Shown in pieces: positions 8,608 through 18,715 of a stretch of 64,000 nucleotides of DNA. Source of the stretch: Ferrimonas balearica. GTDB taxonomy: Bacteria; Pseudomonadota; Gammaproteobacteria; Enterobacterales; Shewanellaceae. Under the pieces are notes generated by a model. The model ran no database searches and was not told the DNA's origin. It saw nothing but the letters and a program-made list of their open reading frames with translations. Position 1 is the first letter of the stretch; each line of letters begins with the position of its first letter. The stretch spans positions 124,001-188,000 of the forward strand of contig NZ_JAHVHV010000003.1 in NCBI RefSeq assembly GCF_019802085.1. The letters run 5' to 3'. The position numbers and the translations under genes are program-made.

Positions 8608-8636
8608 GGAACTTTCCCCGCCCACTATGGGTCGCA
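8608..8636 (+). promoter_or_regulatory. degQ: Candidate sigma-E promoter of degQ
   Basis: GGAACTT (8608-8614) is an exact match to the sigma-E -35 element. A 16-base spacer leads to GTCGCA (8631-8636), a partial match to the sigma-E -10 element. It lies 45-70 bp before the degQ start. The -10 half is weak, so this is a candidate only. Confidence 0.4.
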
Positions 8637-8680
8637 TTGGTTACTGCGATTGGACAATGATGTCAGGAGATTGATCACGC

Positions 8681-10048
8681 ATGAAAAAAACCATGACCCT
8701 GGTGTCTGCTGCGCTGCTCAGCGTGGGCATGACCGCCGTTACCCTTCCCGCCCAGGCCGCCTGGCCCCAGTCGGTGAATGGCCAACAACTGCCAAGCCTG
8801 GCGCCCATGGTGGAGGCGGTCTCCCCCGCCGTGGTGTCCGTCTCCGTGGAGGGCACCCAGGTGGCCCGGCAGAACATTCCCGAGCCCTTCCGCCACTTCT
8901 TCGGCCGCGAGCGGGAGCAGGTACGCCCCTTCCGCGGTCTGGGCTCCGGGGTGATCGTCGACGCCGACAAGGGCCATGTGATCACCAACCATCACGTGAT
9001 CAACAACGCCGACAAAATTCTGGTCAACCTCAATGACGGCCGAGAGTTCGAGGCCAAGCTGATCGGCTCCGATCCCGCCACCGACGTGGCGGTGCTGAAG
9101 ATCGAAGCGGACGACCTGACCGCCGTCAAGGTGGCGGACTCCGACACCCTGCGGGTGGGCGACTTCACCGTCGCCATCGGCAACCCCTTCGGTCTGGGCC
9201 AGACCGTCACCTCCGGCATCGTCAGTGCCCTGGGCCGCAGCGGCCTGGGCAACGGCGAGGCGCTGGAAAACTTCATTCAGACCGACGCCGCCATCAACAG
9301 CGGCAACTCCGGTGGCGCCCTGGTGAACCTCAACGGTGAACTGATCGGCATCAACACCGCCATCATCGCGCCGAGCGGCGGCAACGTCGGCATCGGCTTC
9401 GCCATCCCGGTCAACATGGTGCGGGCCCTGACCGACCAGATTTTGGAGTTCGGCGAAGTGCGCCGGGGCGTGCTCGGGATCCTCGGTGGCGAGCTGACCA
9501 GCGAGACCGCCAAGCTGTTTGGCCTGGAGACCACCCACGGCGCCTACGTCAGCCAGGTGTTCCCGGACTCCGCCGCCGACGCCGCCGGGCTCAAGGCCGG
9601 GGACGTCATCGTCAGCGTCGATGGCAAGAAGATCAAATCCTTCCAGGAGCTGCGGGCCAAGGTGGCCACCAAGGGCGCCGGAGCCACCGTCAAGCTGGGG
9701 GTGATCCGAGATGGCGATCTGGACACCTACAAGGTGACCCTGAACGAGGCCCCGGGCGAGAACGTCCAGGCCAGCGTCATCCACCCGGCCCTGGAGGGCG
9801 CCAAGCTCTCCAGCTACGACGAGGACAACATCAAAGGGGTGATCATCAGCGAGGTGAGCGAGCGCTCCCCCGCCGCCGCCCAGGGTCTGGCCGAGGGCGA
9901 CATCATTGTCGCGGTGAACCTGCTCAACCAGGGGCGCAGCAAGGTGCGGGATCTGGGTCAGCTGCGGGAGCTGTTCCAGGATTACCAGGGGGTCTTCGCG
10001 GCCACCATCGTTCGCGATGGCGTCACCCGTCAGGTGATCCTGCGCTAG
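8681..10048 (+). CDS. degQ: Periplasmic serine endoprotease DegQ (HtrA family)
   Basis: 455 residues. HtrA protease/chaperone that degrades misfolded envelope proteins. Signal peptide residues 1-26 ending PAQA. Trypsin-like catalytic triad H105 (TNHHVINN), D135 (SDPATDVAVL) and S210 (GNSGGALVN). Two PDZ domains follow (about 270-360 and 370-455), the DegP/DegQ layout. The absence of a long Q-linker in the LA loop favours DegQ over DegP. A terminator-like hairpin follows, so degS is probably transcribed separately as well. Confidence 0.96.
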   Translation: MKKTMTLVSAALLSVGMTAVTLPAQAAWPQSVNGQQLPSLAPMVEAVSPAVVSVSVEGTQVARQNIPEPFRHFFGREREQVRPFRGLGSGVIVDADKGHVITNHHVINNADKILVNLNDGREFEAKLIGSDPATDVAVLKIEADDLTAVKVADSDTLRVGDFTVAIGNPFGLGQTVTSGIVSALGRSGLGNGEALENFIQTDAAINSGNSGGALVNLNGELIGINTAIIAPSGGNVGIGFAIPVNMVRALTDQILEFGEVRRGVLGILGGELTSETAKLFGLETTHGAYVSQVFPDSAADAAGLKAGDVIVSVDGKKIKSFQELRAKVATKGAGATVKLGVIRDGDLDTYKVTLNEAPGENVQASVIHPALEGAKLSSYDEDNIKGVIISEVSERSPAAAQGLAEGDIIVAVNLLNQGRSKVRDLGQLRELFQDYQGVFAATIVRDGVTRQVILR

Positions 10049-10070
10049 CCCCGTCGTCCCCAACCCAGCC

Positions 10071-10104
10071 GCGGGCGCGTCTTAGGACGCGCCCGCTTTC
10101 GCTT
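10071..10104 (+). terminator. Intrinsic terminator after degQ
   Basis: A perfect 11-bp GC-rich stem (10071-10081 with 10086-10096) around a TTAG loop is followed by TTTCGCTT. The T-run is imperfect. Confidence 0.75.
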
Positions 10105-10158
10105 GTCGCCTCGCCGGAGGCACGGTAGCCTTTAGCCAATTGCCAAGTTGGAATCCCC

Positions 10159-11241
10159 ATGAAATTCACTGCGTTGTTGCGATACCTGATGAAACCCGTG
10201 CTGGCCGGACTGGCACTGGCGGCGCTCATTGTGCTGCTCAACCCCAACCTGCGCGACCAGTTGCCCAGGCTCGGGGGACAGGTAAGCCAGGTGGAACGCA
10301 ACAGCTTTGCCAAGGCGGTAAGAGCCGCGGCGCCTGCCGTAGTGAACGTTTACTCACAGCGCCAGCAGCGGGGCCGAGCCGGCAGCCAGCTGACCCCCCA
10401 GGGGCTGGGCAGTGGCATCATCATGCGCCCCGACGGCATCGTGCTGACCAACTACCATGTGGTCAGCTCCGCCGATCAGGTCTACGTCGCCCTGCAGGAC
10501 GGTCGCTGGGCCAATGCCGAGATGATCGGCTCCGATCCCTGGACCGATCTGGCGGTACTGCAGATCGGCCTGGAGAACCTGCCCACCATCCCACTGGACC
10601 CGGATCGCCAGGCCCAGGTGGGCGACATGGTGCTGGCCATCGGCAACCCCTACAACCTGGGGCAAACCATCACCCAGGGGATCATCAGCGCCACCGGGCG
10701 CAACGGCCTCTCCTCCAGCTATCAGGATTTCATCCAGACCGACGCCGCCATCAACCAGGGCAACTCCGGTGGCGCCCTGGTGGACGCCGACGGGGTGCTG
10801 GTGGGGGTCAACACCGCCAACTACCAGTGGCTGGGGGAGAGCGGTGTGGGGCTGAACTTCGCCATCCCCATCGAGCTGGCCTACAAGATCATGAACAAGC
10901 TGATCAAGGACGGCCGAGTGATCCGCGGCCACCTGGGCCTGACCGGTCAGCCGGTGACCCAGACCACCGCCCGCCTGCTGCGCCTGCAGCAACTGCTGGG
11001 AGTGCACGTCACCGAGGTGGACCCCAATGGGCCGGCGGCCCGGGCCGGGCTGCGTCCGGATGACGTGCTGGTGGCGTTCAACGGCGAAACCATCACCGGG
11101 GCCGACATGCTGATGGACAGCGTGGCGGAGACCCCGCCGGGCACCGAGGTCAATCTCACCCTGGTGCGTCGGGGCCAGTACTACAGCGTGCCGGTCACCA
11201 TCGGAGAGAAGCCGGCGGCGCCGCCCCCGCCTGGCCGCTAG
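10159..11241 (+). CDS. degS: Inner-membrane site-1 protease DegS
   Basis: 360 residues. DegS senses misfolded porins through its PDZ domain and makes the first cut in anti-sigma factor RseA, releasing sigma-E. The N-terminus is an uncleaved membrane anchor (about 11-32) in place of a signal peptide. Catalytic triad H100 (TNYHVVS), D130 (SDPWTDLAVL) and S203 (GNSGGALVD); a single PDZ domain spans about 255-345. The short single-PDZ layout and the position after degQ identify DegS. rseA and rpoE are not in this window. Confidence 0.95.
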   Translation: MKFTALLRYLMKPVLAGLALAALIVLLNPNLRDQLPRLGGQVSQVERNSFAKAVRAAAPAVVNVYSQRQQRGRAGSQLTPQGLGSGIIMRPDGIVLTNYHVVSSADQVYVALQDGRWANAEMIGSDPWTDLAVLQIGLENLPTIPLDPDRQAQVGDMVLAIGNPYNLGQTITQGIISATGRNGLSSSYQDFIQTDAAINQGNSGGALVDADGVLVGVNTANYQWLGESGVGLNFAIPIELAYKIMNKLIKDGRVIRGHLGLTGQPVTQTTARLLRLQQLLGVHVTEVDPNGPAARAGLRPDDVLVAFNGETITGADMLMDSVAETPPGTEVNLTLVRRGQYYSVPVTIGEKPAAPPPPGR

Positions 11242-11302
11242 CTTCATTTGCCGGGATCCACCGTCGCTTAATAACGGGTAACACCCCTTCAGGATCCCGC
11301 TT

Positions 11303-12016
11303 ATGTTCTCCGCCTGCCCGACCGACGTTCCCGGCCTGTCGCCCCTGGCCAGCCACCTGCAGCCCCAGGCACTGGTCAGCCTCAGCTCCTACACCGGCCC
11401 GCGGATCCTGATGCTGAACAACAAGGGCGGCGTCGGCAAGTCCACCATCACCACCCAGCTGCTCAGCCAACTTATCGACTCTGGACAGCGCCCGGCCCTG
11501 GTGGACTTCGACCCCCAGGGCTCCAGCATTCAGTGGGCCACCCAGCGGGGCGGGATCTGGACCGCCGATGACGATCCCCGCCGGGCCCGGCTGGAGTCGA
11601 TGCGTCTGCGGGTGCCCGTGGACGCCACCCAGGTGGTGATGGACTCCCCCGCCAACCTGGACCCCGCCCTGCTGGCCCGGCTGCTGAGCTACGCCGACCG
11701 CATCCTGATGCCCTGCCAGGTCAGCCCGGTGGACATCCGGGCCCTGGGCCACTTCCTGCCCGCCCTGCTGTTTCATCCCCGCTTCCGGGCCCGCCAGCCC
11801 AAACTGGGGGTGATCGCCAACCGGGTACCGCCGCAGCTGCCTCCGGCTCAGCAGACCGAACTGCTGGAGCGCTTCTTGAACCACCTGAAGATCCCCCTGC
11901 TGGCGCGCTTGCCGGATCGGGCCGCCTACCGCAGCGCCTACGATGACCACCTGGGCCTGCCGGTGAACGAGGACCCGGACACCTGGCACACCCTGCTGGA
12001 CTGGCTCAAAAGCTAA
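11303..12016 (+). CDS. Orphan ParA/MinD-family ATPase
   Basis: 237 residues with a deviant Walker A (NNKGGVGKSTITTQLL, about 36-50), switch region DFDPQGSS and a Walker B-like QVVMDSPAN. Such ATPases cycle between monomer and dimer to place DNA, protein clusters or flagella, or they regulate exopolysaccharide and replication. No ParB, CpsD, Mrp or chemotaxis partner lies next to it, and it has no amphipathic MinD-type C-terminus. It sits 61 bp after degS and ends at the terminator shared with murA. The N-terminal 30 residues are extra and could be shorter if translation starts later. The physiological role is unknown. Confidence 0.85.
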   Translation: MFSACPTDVPGLSPLASHLQPQALVSLSSYTGPRILMLNNKGGVGKSTITTQLLSQLIDSGQRPALVDFDPQGSSIQWATQRGGIWTADDDPRRARLESMRLRVPVDATQVVMDSPANLDPALLARLLSYADRILMPCQVSPVDIRALGHFLPALLFHPRFRARQPKLGVIANRVPPQLPPAQQTELLERFLNHLKIPLLARLPDRAAYRSAYDDHLGLPVNEDPDTWHTLLDWLKS

Positions 12017-12020
12017 AAAA

Positions 12021-12044
12021 AACGCCCCCGATGTCGGGGGCGTT
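12021..12044. terminator. Bidirectional terminator between the ParA-like gene and murA
   Basis: AACGCCCCCG pairs perfectly with CGGGGGCGTT over an ATGT loop, flanked by A-runs on the left and T-runs on the right, so it serves convergent transcripts from both sides. Confidence 0.95.
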
Positions 12045-12064
12045 TTTTCTGCGCTGAGCGGTGG

Positions 12065-13342
<1,278 letters not shown>

Positions 13343-13594
13343 TCAGCTGTTGAAAATCTTTTCGCGCTGCCACTCCGCTGGCGTGAAGGCCTTGATGGAC
13401 AAGGCGTGCAGGGTTCCGTCGGTAATCTTTTCCATCAACGGGGCGTAGATGGCTTGCTGGCGTCGTACCTTGGACAGGCCGTCAAAGCACTCGCCGACCG
13501 CCAGAATGTTGTAATGGCTGCCGTCGGCGGTCACCCGCACTTCGCTCAATGTCATGGCCTCTTGCAGGCGGGCTTCAATCTCTTTCGGTTCCAC
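13343..13594 (-). CDS. ibaG: BolA-family protein IbaG (YrbA)
   Basis: 83 residues. BolA-like proteins pair with monothiol glutaredoxins to bind or move [2Fe-2S] clusters; IbaG is linked to acid stress and envelope integrity. Typical features are EARLQEAM near the start, the helix-turn region with DGSHYNILAVGECFDG, and SKVRRQQAIYAPL. Lies between mlaB and murA, the conserved place for ibaG rather than bolA. Confidence 0.93.
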   Translation of the reverse strand: MEPKEIEARLQEAMTLSEVRVTADGSHYNILAVGECFDGLSKVRRQQAIYAPLMEKITDGTLHALSIKAFTPAEWQREKIFNS

Positions 13595-13614
13595 GGTGGA
13601 CTCCTCGCTGTGGC

Positions 13615-13899
13615 CTAGGCGCCGGTCAGGCGGTCCTCGACCAGTTCCAGATCATACAGTTGCATCAGGCGATTCAAAGCCGGCGGGCAATGCAGCCAAC
13701 TCAGCGGCGTGCCCTGCTGCCGGGCCTGGGTTTCCAGCTCCAGCAGCATCGCCAGTCCGGCGCTGTCCACCGCGGTCACGGCGGACAGATCGAGCTGGCG
13801 CACCGCCTGCCACTGACCCCGCTGTTGCCACAATTCGGGCACCCGCTCCTGGGTCAGTGCCCCATCCAGCACCAGGCAGGACGCGTCCGAGGCGGTCAC
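13615..13899 (-). CDS. mlaB: MlaB, STAS-domain subunit of the MlaFEDB phospholipid transporter
   Basis: 94 residues from a GTG (13899) that overlaps the mlaC stop (GTGA). An upstream extension of the frame to 14055 lies inside mlaC and is not protein-like. The STAS fold is seen in QLDLSAVTAVDSAGLAMLLEL. MlaB binds the MlaF ATPase and stabilises it. An earlier start is ruled out by the overlap logic; sequence divergence in this small subunit is normal. Confidence 0.9.
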   Translation of the reverse strand: MTASDASCLVLDGALTQERVPELWQQRGQWQAVRQLDLSAVTAVDSAGLAMLLELETQARQQGTPLSWLHCPPALNRLMQLYDLELVEDRLTGA

Positions 13900-14525
13900 G
13901 AAGCGGCCTCGTCGGCCACCAGGCGGGCGGCGTTCTTCTCCGCCAGCATGTCGGTCACCGCGTCGATGCCGTTGCGACGGATCAGGCCACCGATCTCTTT
14001 CTCTTTGGAGGCCAGCAGGCTGATCCCCTCGGCCACCAGATCGAAGGCGCGCCACTCTCCCGTCTTCTTGTTGCGACGGGCTTTGAACTGGACTGAAATC
14101 GGTGGACGCCCCGGTTCGACCACGGTGACCCCAACGGTCACGATGTTCTTGCCTTCGAAGGGACGGGGGGGCGCGAACTCCACCGTTTGGTCACGGTATT
14201 CGGTGAACGCCTGAGCAAAGGTGGCAATCATATACCGCCGGAACTCCTCCGTGAACCTCTCTCGCTGTTCCGGTGTGGTTTTCTTCAGCGCCGGTCCCAT
14301 CACCTTGTAGGCGGCGTACTTGTGATCGACATAGGGCATCAGCTCCTCTTCCACGATCACCTTGAGGTGGTCCAAATTCTCCTGGATCAGGGGCTTATCT
14401 GCGGCAAACCGCTCGAAGGTGCGCTCCGCCACCACCTGCACCACCTGGTAGGGATCCGACAGATCCTCCGCCTGAAGGGGCCAGGCCAACACCAGCATCA
14501 GGGCAAACGCCATACGCTTAAACAT
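13896..14525 (-). CDS. mlaC: MlaC, periplasmic phospholipid shuttle
   Basis: 209 residues. Carries phospholipid between the outer-membrane MlaA complex and the inner-membrane MlaFEDB complex. I use the ATG at 14525, with AAGGAG 7 bases upstream, and not the GTG six bases earlier. Signal peptide MFKRMAFALMLVLAWPLQA; the mature part has the Tol-Tol-Ttg2 (MlaC) pattern, with YAAYKVMGPALKKTTPEQRERF and a C-terminal VAEGISLLASKEKEIGGLIR. Middle of the mla operon. Confidence 0.95.
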   Translation of the reverse strand: MFKRMAFALMLVLAWPLQAEDLSDPYQVVQVVAERTFERFAADKPLIQENLDHLKVIVEEELMPYVDHKYAAYKVMGPALKKTTPEQRERFTEEFRRYMIATFAQAFTEYRDQTVEFAPPRPFEGKNIVTVGVTVVEPGRPPISVQFKARRNKKTGEWRAFDLVAEGISLLASKEKEIGGLIRRNGIDAVTDMLAEKNAARLVADEAAS

Positions 14526-14536
14526 CGTCACTCTCC

Positions 14537-15010
14537 TTACTCTCCCTCACCCATGCTGTAGAGAAACTGACCGATCAGCTCCTCCAACACCATGGCACTG
14601 CGGGTGTCCTCGATCACGTCGCCGTTCCCCAGGATCGCCACGTCCTCATCCACAAACCCCGGCGACAGCCCAACGTACTGCTCACCCAGCAGCCCTGAGG
14701 TGAGGATAGACAGGCTGCTGGTTTCCGGAAACTGGTCGTAGCGGGCATCCATCGCCAGCTCCACCTCCGGGATCAGCATCTCCGGGTCCAACCGGATGGC
14801 GGTCACCCGGCCCACCACCACACCGCCCACCTTGACCGGTGAGCGCACCTTGAGGCCGCCAATGTTGTCGAACTGCGCCGTCAGGGTGTAGCTGGGGCCG
14901 TTACCCCGGGGATCGATGTTGGCCACCTTGAAGATCAGGATCAGAAAGGCCAGCAGGCCCGCCAACAGGAAGCCGCCAACGGCCAGTTCTATCTTTCTCG
15001 TCATAATCAT
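14537..15010 (-). CDS. mlaD: MlaD, MCE-domain subunit of the phospholipid transporter
   Basis: 157 residues. One N-terminal membrane anchor ([19 protein letters not shown]), then one MCE domain (about 38-120, [21 protein letters not shown] and [13 protein letters not shown]). MlaD hexamers form the lipid-conducting ring on the periplasmic face of MlaE. The start overlaps the mlaE stop by 4 bp. Confidence 0.96.
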   Translation of the reverse strand: MIMTRKIELAVGGFLLAGLLAFLILIFKVANIDPRGNGPSYTLTAQFDNIGGLKVRSPVKVGGVVVGRVTAIRLDPEMLIPEVELAMDARYDQFPETSSLSILTSGLLGEQYVGLSPGFVDEDVAILGNGDVIEDTRSAMVLEELIGQFLYSMGEGE

Positions 15011-15789
15011 TTCCCAAACATCACCGCAGTGAGGACGAAATCCAGGGCCAGTACGGCCAGCGAAGAGTGGACCACGGTCTCGGTGGTGGCCCGGCTGATC
15101 CCCTCGGCGGTGGGGATGGCGTCATAGCCTTTGAACAGCGCGATCCAGGTGACCACGAAGGCAAACACCAGGCTCTTGATAATGCAGTTAAGGATGTCCT
15201 TCTCCCACTCCACGCTGGCGGTAAGGATGGACCAGAAGGCCCCGGCGTCGATCCCCTTCCAATCGACCCCAACCAGGTGCCCGCCCCAGATCCCGATGGC
15301 GCTGAACATCAGCGCCAGCAGAGGCATGGAGATCACCCCGGCCCAGAACCGCGGCGCCACCACCCGCTGCAGGGGATCGACGGCCATCATCTCCATGCTG
15401 GCCAGCTGCTCGGTGGCTTTCATCAGGCCGATCTCCGCGGTCAGGGCCGAGCCGGCCCGGCCGGCAAACAGCAGTGCGGTCACCACCGGGCCCAGCTCCC
15501 GCAACAGGGAGAGGGCCACCATGGGCCCCAGGCTCTCCTCGGTGCCGAAGTCCACCAGGATGATGTAGCCCTGCAGCCCCAGCACCATGCCGATAAAGAG
15601 GCCGGAGACCAGGATGATCACCATGGAGAGCACGCCAACCTGGTAGATCTGCTTGACCAGCAGCGGCAGCATCTTGCCCGGCTGGGGACGGCGCACCAGG
15701 GCCCCGGTCAGCATCAGCCCGGCTCGCCCCATGCCCGCCAGCCAGTCCACCCCACTCCGTCCCAGGCGGGCCACACGTTCCATCATCAT
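15007..15789 (-). CDS. mlaE: MlaE, permease of the phospholipid transporter
   Basis: 260 residues, family length, about five or six membrane helices. Inner-membrane permease of MlaFEDB that moves phospholipids across the periplasm to keep outer-membrane asymmetry. Family features include [36 protein letters not shown] and [25 protein letters not shown] (MlaE/YrbE core). Overlaps mlaF and mlaD by 4 bp each. Confidence 0.97.
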   Translation of the reverse strand: MMMERVARLGRSGVDWLAGMGRAGLMLTGALVRRPQPGKMLPLLVKQIYQVGVLSMVIILVSGLFIGMVLGLQGYIILVDFGTEESLGPMVALSLLRELGPVVTALLFAGRAGSALTAEIGLMKATEQLASMEMMAVDPLQRVVAPRFWAGVISMPLLALMFSAIGIWGGHLVGVDWKGIDAGAFWSILTASVEWEKDILNCIIKSLVFAFVVTWIALFKGYDAIPTAEGISRATTETVVHSSLAVLALDFVLTAVMFGK

Positions 15790-16610
15790 GGCTTCAACAA
15801 CTCCTCAAGGTAGGCGGGGGCCGGGTGGTGGAAGCGCACCGGGCCATCCGGGGCGCCATCGAGAAACTGGCGCAGTTGGGGGGTGTCCAGTTGGCGGATC
15901 GCCTCCGGTGTGCCGGCGCCGATCACCTGTCCATCGGCGATGACGTAGACCTGGTCGGCGATGCTCAGCACCTCCTCCACGTCGTGAGACACCACCACCG
16001 AGGTCAGGGCCAGGGCTTCCCCCAGTTCGCGGATCAGCTTGACCAGCACCCCCATGGAGATGGGGTCCTGACCGGCAAAGGGTTCATCGTAGAGGATCAG
16101 CTCCGGCTCCAGGGCGATGGCCCGGGCCAGGGCGGCGCGGCGCTGCATGCCGCCGGAGAGCTCTGCGGGCATCAAGGTGGCGGCCCCGCGTAAGCCCACC
16201 GCTTCAAGCTTCATCAGCACCAGACGGCGGATCAGGGTTTCGGACAGCTGGGTGTGCTCGCGCAGGGGGAAGGCGACGTTGTCGTAGACCGACATGTCGG
16301 TAAAGAGGGCCCCGGACTGGAACAGCATGCTGATCCGCCGCCGCGCCCGGTAGAGGGCCGGACGGGACAGGGCATGCAGGTCCTGGCCATCGAAATGCAC
16401 CTGCCCCTGATCCGGCCGCAGTTGGGCCCCCATCAGTTTGAGCAGGGTGGTCTTGCCGATGCCGCTGGGGCCCATGATGGCGGTGACCTTGCCCCGCGGG
16501 ATGGTCAGGTTCAGGTCGCGAAAGATGGCCCGTTCGCCGCGGTAAAAGGTCAGGTGTTCCACCTTGACCAGATCGGCGCCGGCACTGAGTGATGCGTTCT
16601 CCATAATCAC
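15786..16610 (-). CDS. mlaF: MlaF, ATPase of the phospholipid transporter
   Basis: 274 residues. ABC ATPase driving lipid movement through MlaE. Walker [12 protein letters not shown] (about 48-58), ABC signature [15 protein letters not shown], Walker [14 protein letters not shown] and the switch His in VSHDVEEV are all intact. First gene of mlaFEDCB-ibaG-murA, with its own sigma70-type promoter upstream, and divergent from yrbG. Confidence 0.97.
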   Translation of the reverse strand: MIMENASLSAGADLVKVEHLTFYRGERAIFRDLNLTIPRGKVTAIMGPSGIGKTTLLKLMGAQLRPDQGQVHFDGQDLHALSRPALYRARRRISMLFQSGALFTDMSVYDNVAFPLREHTQLSETLIRRLVLMKLEAVGLRGAATLMPAELSGGMQRRAALARAIALEPELILYDEPFAGQDPISMGVLVKLIRELGEALALTSVVVSHDVEEVLSIADQVYVIADGQVIGAGTPEAIRQLDTPQLRQFLDGAPDGPVRFHHPAPAYLEELLKP

Positions 16611-16664
16611 ACCGGGTAACCCGTAGCCCCCTGGATCTCCTTATGCTCGGAAGGCGAAGTATCC

Positions 16665-16693
16665 ATTCTAAATCCCAAACAACAGCTTAACAA
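16665..16693 (-). promoter_or_regulatory. mlaF: Predicted sigma70 promoter of the mla operon
   Basis: TTGTTA (16688-16693) and TAGAAT (16665-16670) on the minus strand are separated by exactly 17 bases, 4/6 and 5/6 matches to consensus. Located 55 bp before mlaF in the divergent mlaF/yrbG region. Confidence 0.7.
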
Positions 16694-16761
16694 TCTGCTG
16701 CTCTTTTCTTTTCCCACGCTTCGGGGGACAATGCGCGGATTATTTTTTACCCCTGACTGTC

Positions 16762-17724
16762 ATGTTACTGAACCTGTTGATGCTGCTGGGCGGCCTGATG
16801 TTGCTGGTCTGGAGCGCCGACCGCTTTGTCTACGGGGCCGCGGCCGTGGCCCGCAACCTGGGGTTGCCGCCGCTGATCATCGGCCTGACCATCGTCTCCA
16901 TGGGCTCCTCCGCCCCCGAAGCCATGGTGGCCACCACCGCCGCCATGGGCGGCTATCTGGACACCGCCGTGGGCAACGTGGTGGGCTCCAACATCGCCAA
17001 CATCACCCTGATCCTGGGGGCCACCGCCCTGCTGCGTCCGCTGGTGGTAGGTAGCTCCACCTTGATGAAAGAGATGCCGCTGATGCTGGCCGGTACCGTG
17101 CTGGCCGGCTACCTGATGCAGGACCTATTCCTGGATTTCACCGACGGCGTGATCCTGATGATCACCTTCCTGATGGTGATCGGCACCCTGACCTGGGCCG
17201 CCTGGCGCAGCCGAGAGAGCGACCCCATGGTGGCCGAGTCCGAGGCCGAGGTGCCGGACGATGTGCCCATGCTGCACGCCGTGCTCTGGCTGCTGGTGGG
17301 GATGGCGCTGCTGCCCCTGGCATCGAACCTGATGGTGGATGGTGCGGTCTACATCGCCAAGTGGTTCGGTTTGTCCGACCTGGTGATCGGCCTGACCATC
17401 ATCGCCGTCGGCACCAGCCTGCCGGAGCTGGCCGCCTGCGTCGCCGGGGTGCTCAAGAACGAGGACGACCTGGTGATCGGCAACGTGGTGGGCTCCAACC
17501 TGTTTAACATTCTGGCGGTGTTGGCCCTGCCGGCGCTGATCGCCGGGGGGCCCATCAGTGAACTGGCCGCCGGCCGGGACTTCTACGTGATGCTGGGTAC
17601 CAGCCTGGCACCGCTGCTGCTACTCTGGCTCAAACGCAGCCGCACCATCGGCCGGGTTGAAGGGGCCCTGCTGCTTGTCTGTTTTATTGCATACCAATTC
17701 AGCCTGTTCACTCAGGCGGGTTAA
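16762..17724 (+). CDS. yrbG: CaCA-family sodium/calcium antiporter (YrbG)
   Basis: 320 residues, ten or so membrane helices in two inverted halves. Each half has the alpha-repeat signature: GLTIVSMGSSAPEAMVA with GNVVGSNIANITLILG, and GLTIIAVGTSLPELAACV with GNVVGSNLFNILAVLAL. Typical Na+/Ca2+ exchanger; the exact ions moved by YrbG are not established. Starts the plus-strand LPS operon, 15 bp before kdsD, as in E. coli. Confidence 0.95.
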   Translation: MLLNLLMLLGGLMLLVWSADRFVYGAAAVARNLGLPPLIIGLTIVSMGSSAPEAMVATTAAMGGYLDTAVGNVVGSNIANITLILGATALLRPLVVGSSTLMKEMPLMLAGTVLAGYLMQDLFLDFTDGVILMITFLMVIGTLTWAAWRSRESDPMVAESEAEVPDDVPMLHAVLWLLVGMALLPLASNLMVDGAVYIAKWFGLSDLVIGLTIIAVGTSLPELAACVAGVLKNEDDLVIGNVVGSNLFNILAVLALPALIAGGPISELAAGRDFYVMLGTSLAPLLLLWLKRSRTIGRVEGALLLVCFIAYQFSLFTQAG

Positions 17725-17739
17725 TACCGGGGAATCAAG

Positions 17740-18714
17740 ATGTCGTTAGATTCACAGCTGCGCCAGTGGGGCCAGGAGGTCATTGAGATCGAAACCCGTG
17801 CGGTCAGGGATTTGAGCCGGTTTATCGATGACGACTTCGTGTCTGCGTGCCAGACCCTGCTGGCCTGCACCGGCAAGGTGGTGGTGATGGGGATGGGCAA
17901 ATCCGGCCACATCGGCAACAAGATCGCCGCCACCCTGGCCAGCACCGGCACCCCGGCCTTCTTTATGCACCCCGGGGAAGCCAGCCACGGCGACCTGGGC
18001 ATGCTGTCCAAACAGGACGTGGTGATCGCCATCTCCAACTCCGGCGAAGCGTCGGAGATCATGACCCTGATGCCGGTGATCCGCCGCTGGGGGGTGCCGG
18101 TGATCGCCATGACCGGCAAACCGGAGTCCAGCCTGGCCCAGGTGGCCCAACACCACCTCTGCATCGCCGTCCAAGAGGAAGCCTGCCCCCTGGGGCTGGC
18201 CCCCACCTCCTCCACCACCGCCACCTTGGTGCTGGGGGACGCCCTGGCGGTGGCCCTGCTCCAGGCCCGCGGCTTCACCGCCGACGATTTTGCCCTCTCC
18301 CACCCCGGTGGCGCCCTGGGCCGAAAACTGCTGCTGCGGGTCTCCGACCTGATGCACAGCGGCGAGCGCCTGCCCCAGGTGGCCGAAGCGGTCACCGTCT
18401 CCGACGCCCTGCTGGAGATCTCCGCCAAGGGGTTGGGGATGACCGCCGTCATCGACGCACAGGGAGTGATGACCGGGCTGTTCACCGACGGCGACCTGCG
18501 CCGGGTGCTGGACGCCCGCATCGACATCCACGACACCAGCATCGGCACCGTAATGACCCGAAACCCGGTTACCGTGTCCGGTCAGCTGCTGGCCGCCGAA
18601 GCGCTCAAGTTGATGGAGGAGCGCAAGATCAACGGCCTGGTGATCGTCGACGACCAGGGCCGCCCCCAGGGGGCCCTCAACATGATGGACATGCTCAAGG
18701 CGGGGGTGATCTGA
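17740..18714 (+). CDS. kdsD: Arabinose-5-phosphate isomerase KdsD
   Basis: 324 residues. Converts ribulose-5-phosphate to arabinose-5-phosphate, first step to Kdo of LPS inner core. N-terminal SIS domain (about 35-175; GMGKSGHIGNKIAATLAST and HPGEASHGDLGML) followed by two CBS domains (about 205-324). Followed one base later by kdsC, the phosphatase acting three steps on. Confidence 0.97.
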   Translation: MSLDSQLRQWGQEVIEIETRAVRDLSRFIDDDFVSACQTLLACTGKVVVMGMGKSGHIGNKIAATLASTGTPAFFMHPGEASHGDLGMLSKQDVVIAISNSGEASEIMTLMPVIRRWGVPVIAMTGKPESSLAQVAQHHLCIAVQEEACPLGLAPTSSTTATLVLGDALAVALLQARGFTADDFALSHPGGALGRKLLLRVSDLMHSGERLPQVAEAVTVSDALLEISAKGLGMTAVIDAQGVMTGLFTDGDLRRVLDARIDIHDTSIGTVMTRNPVTVSGQLLAAEALKLMEERKINGLVIVDDQGRPQGALNMMDMLKAGVI

Positions 18715-18715
18715 G

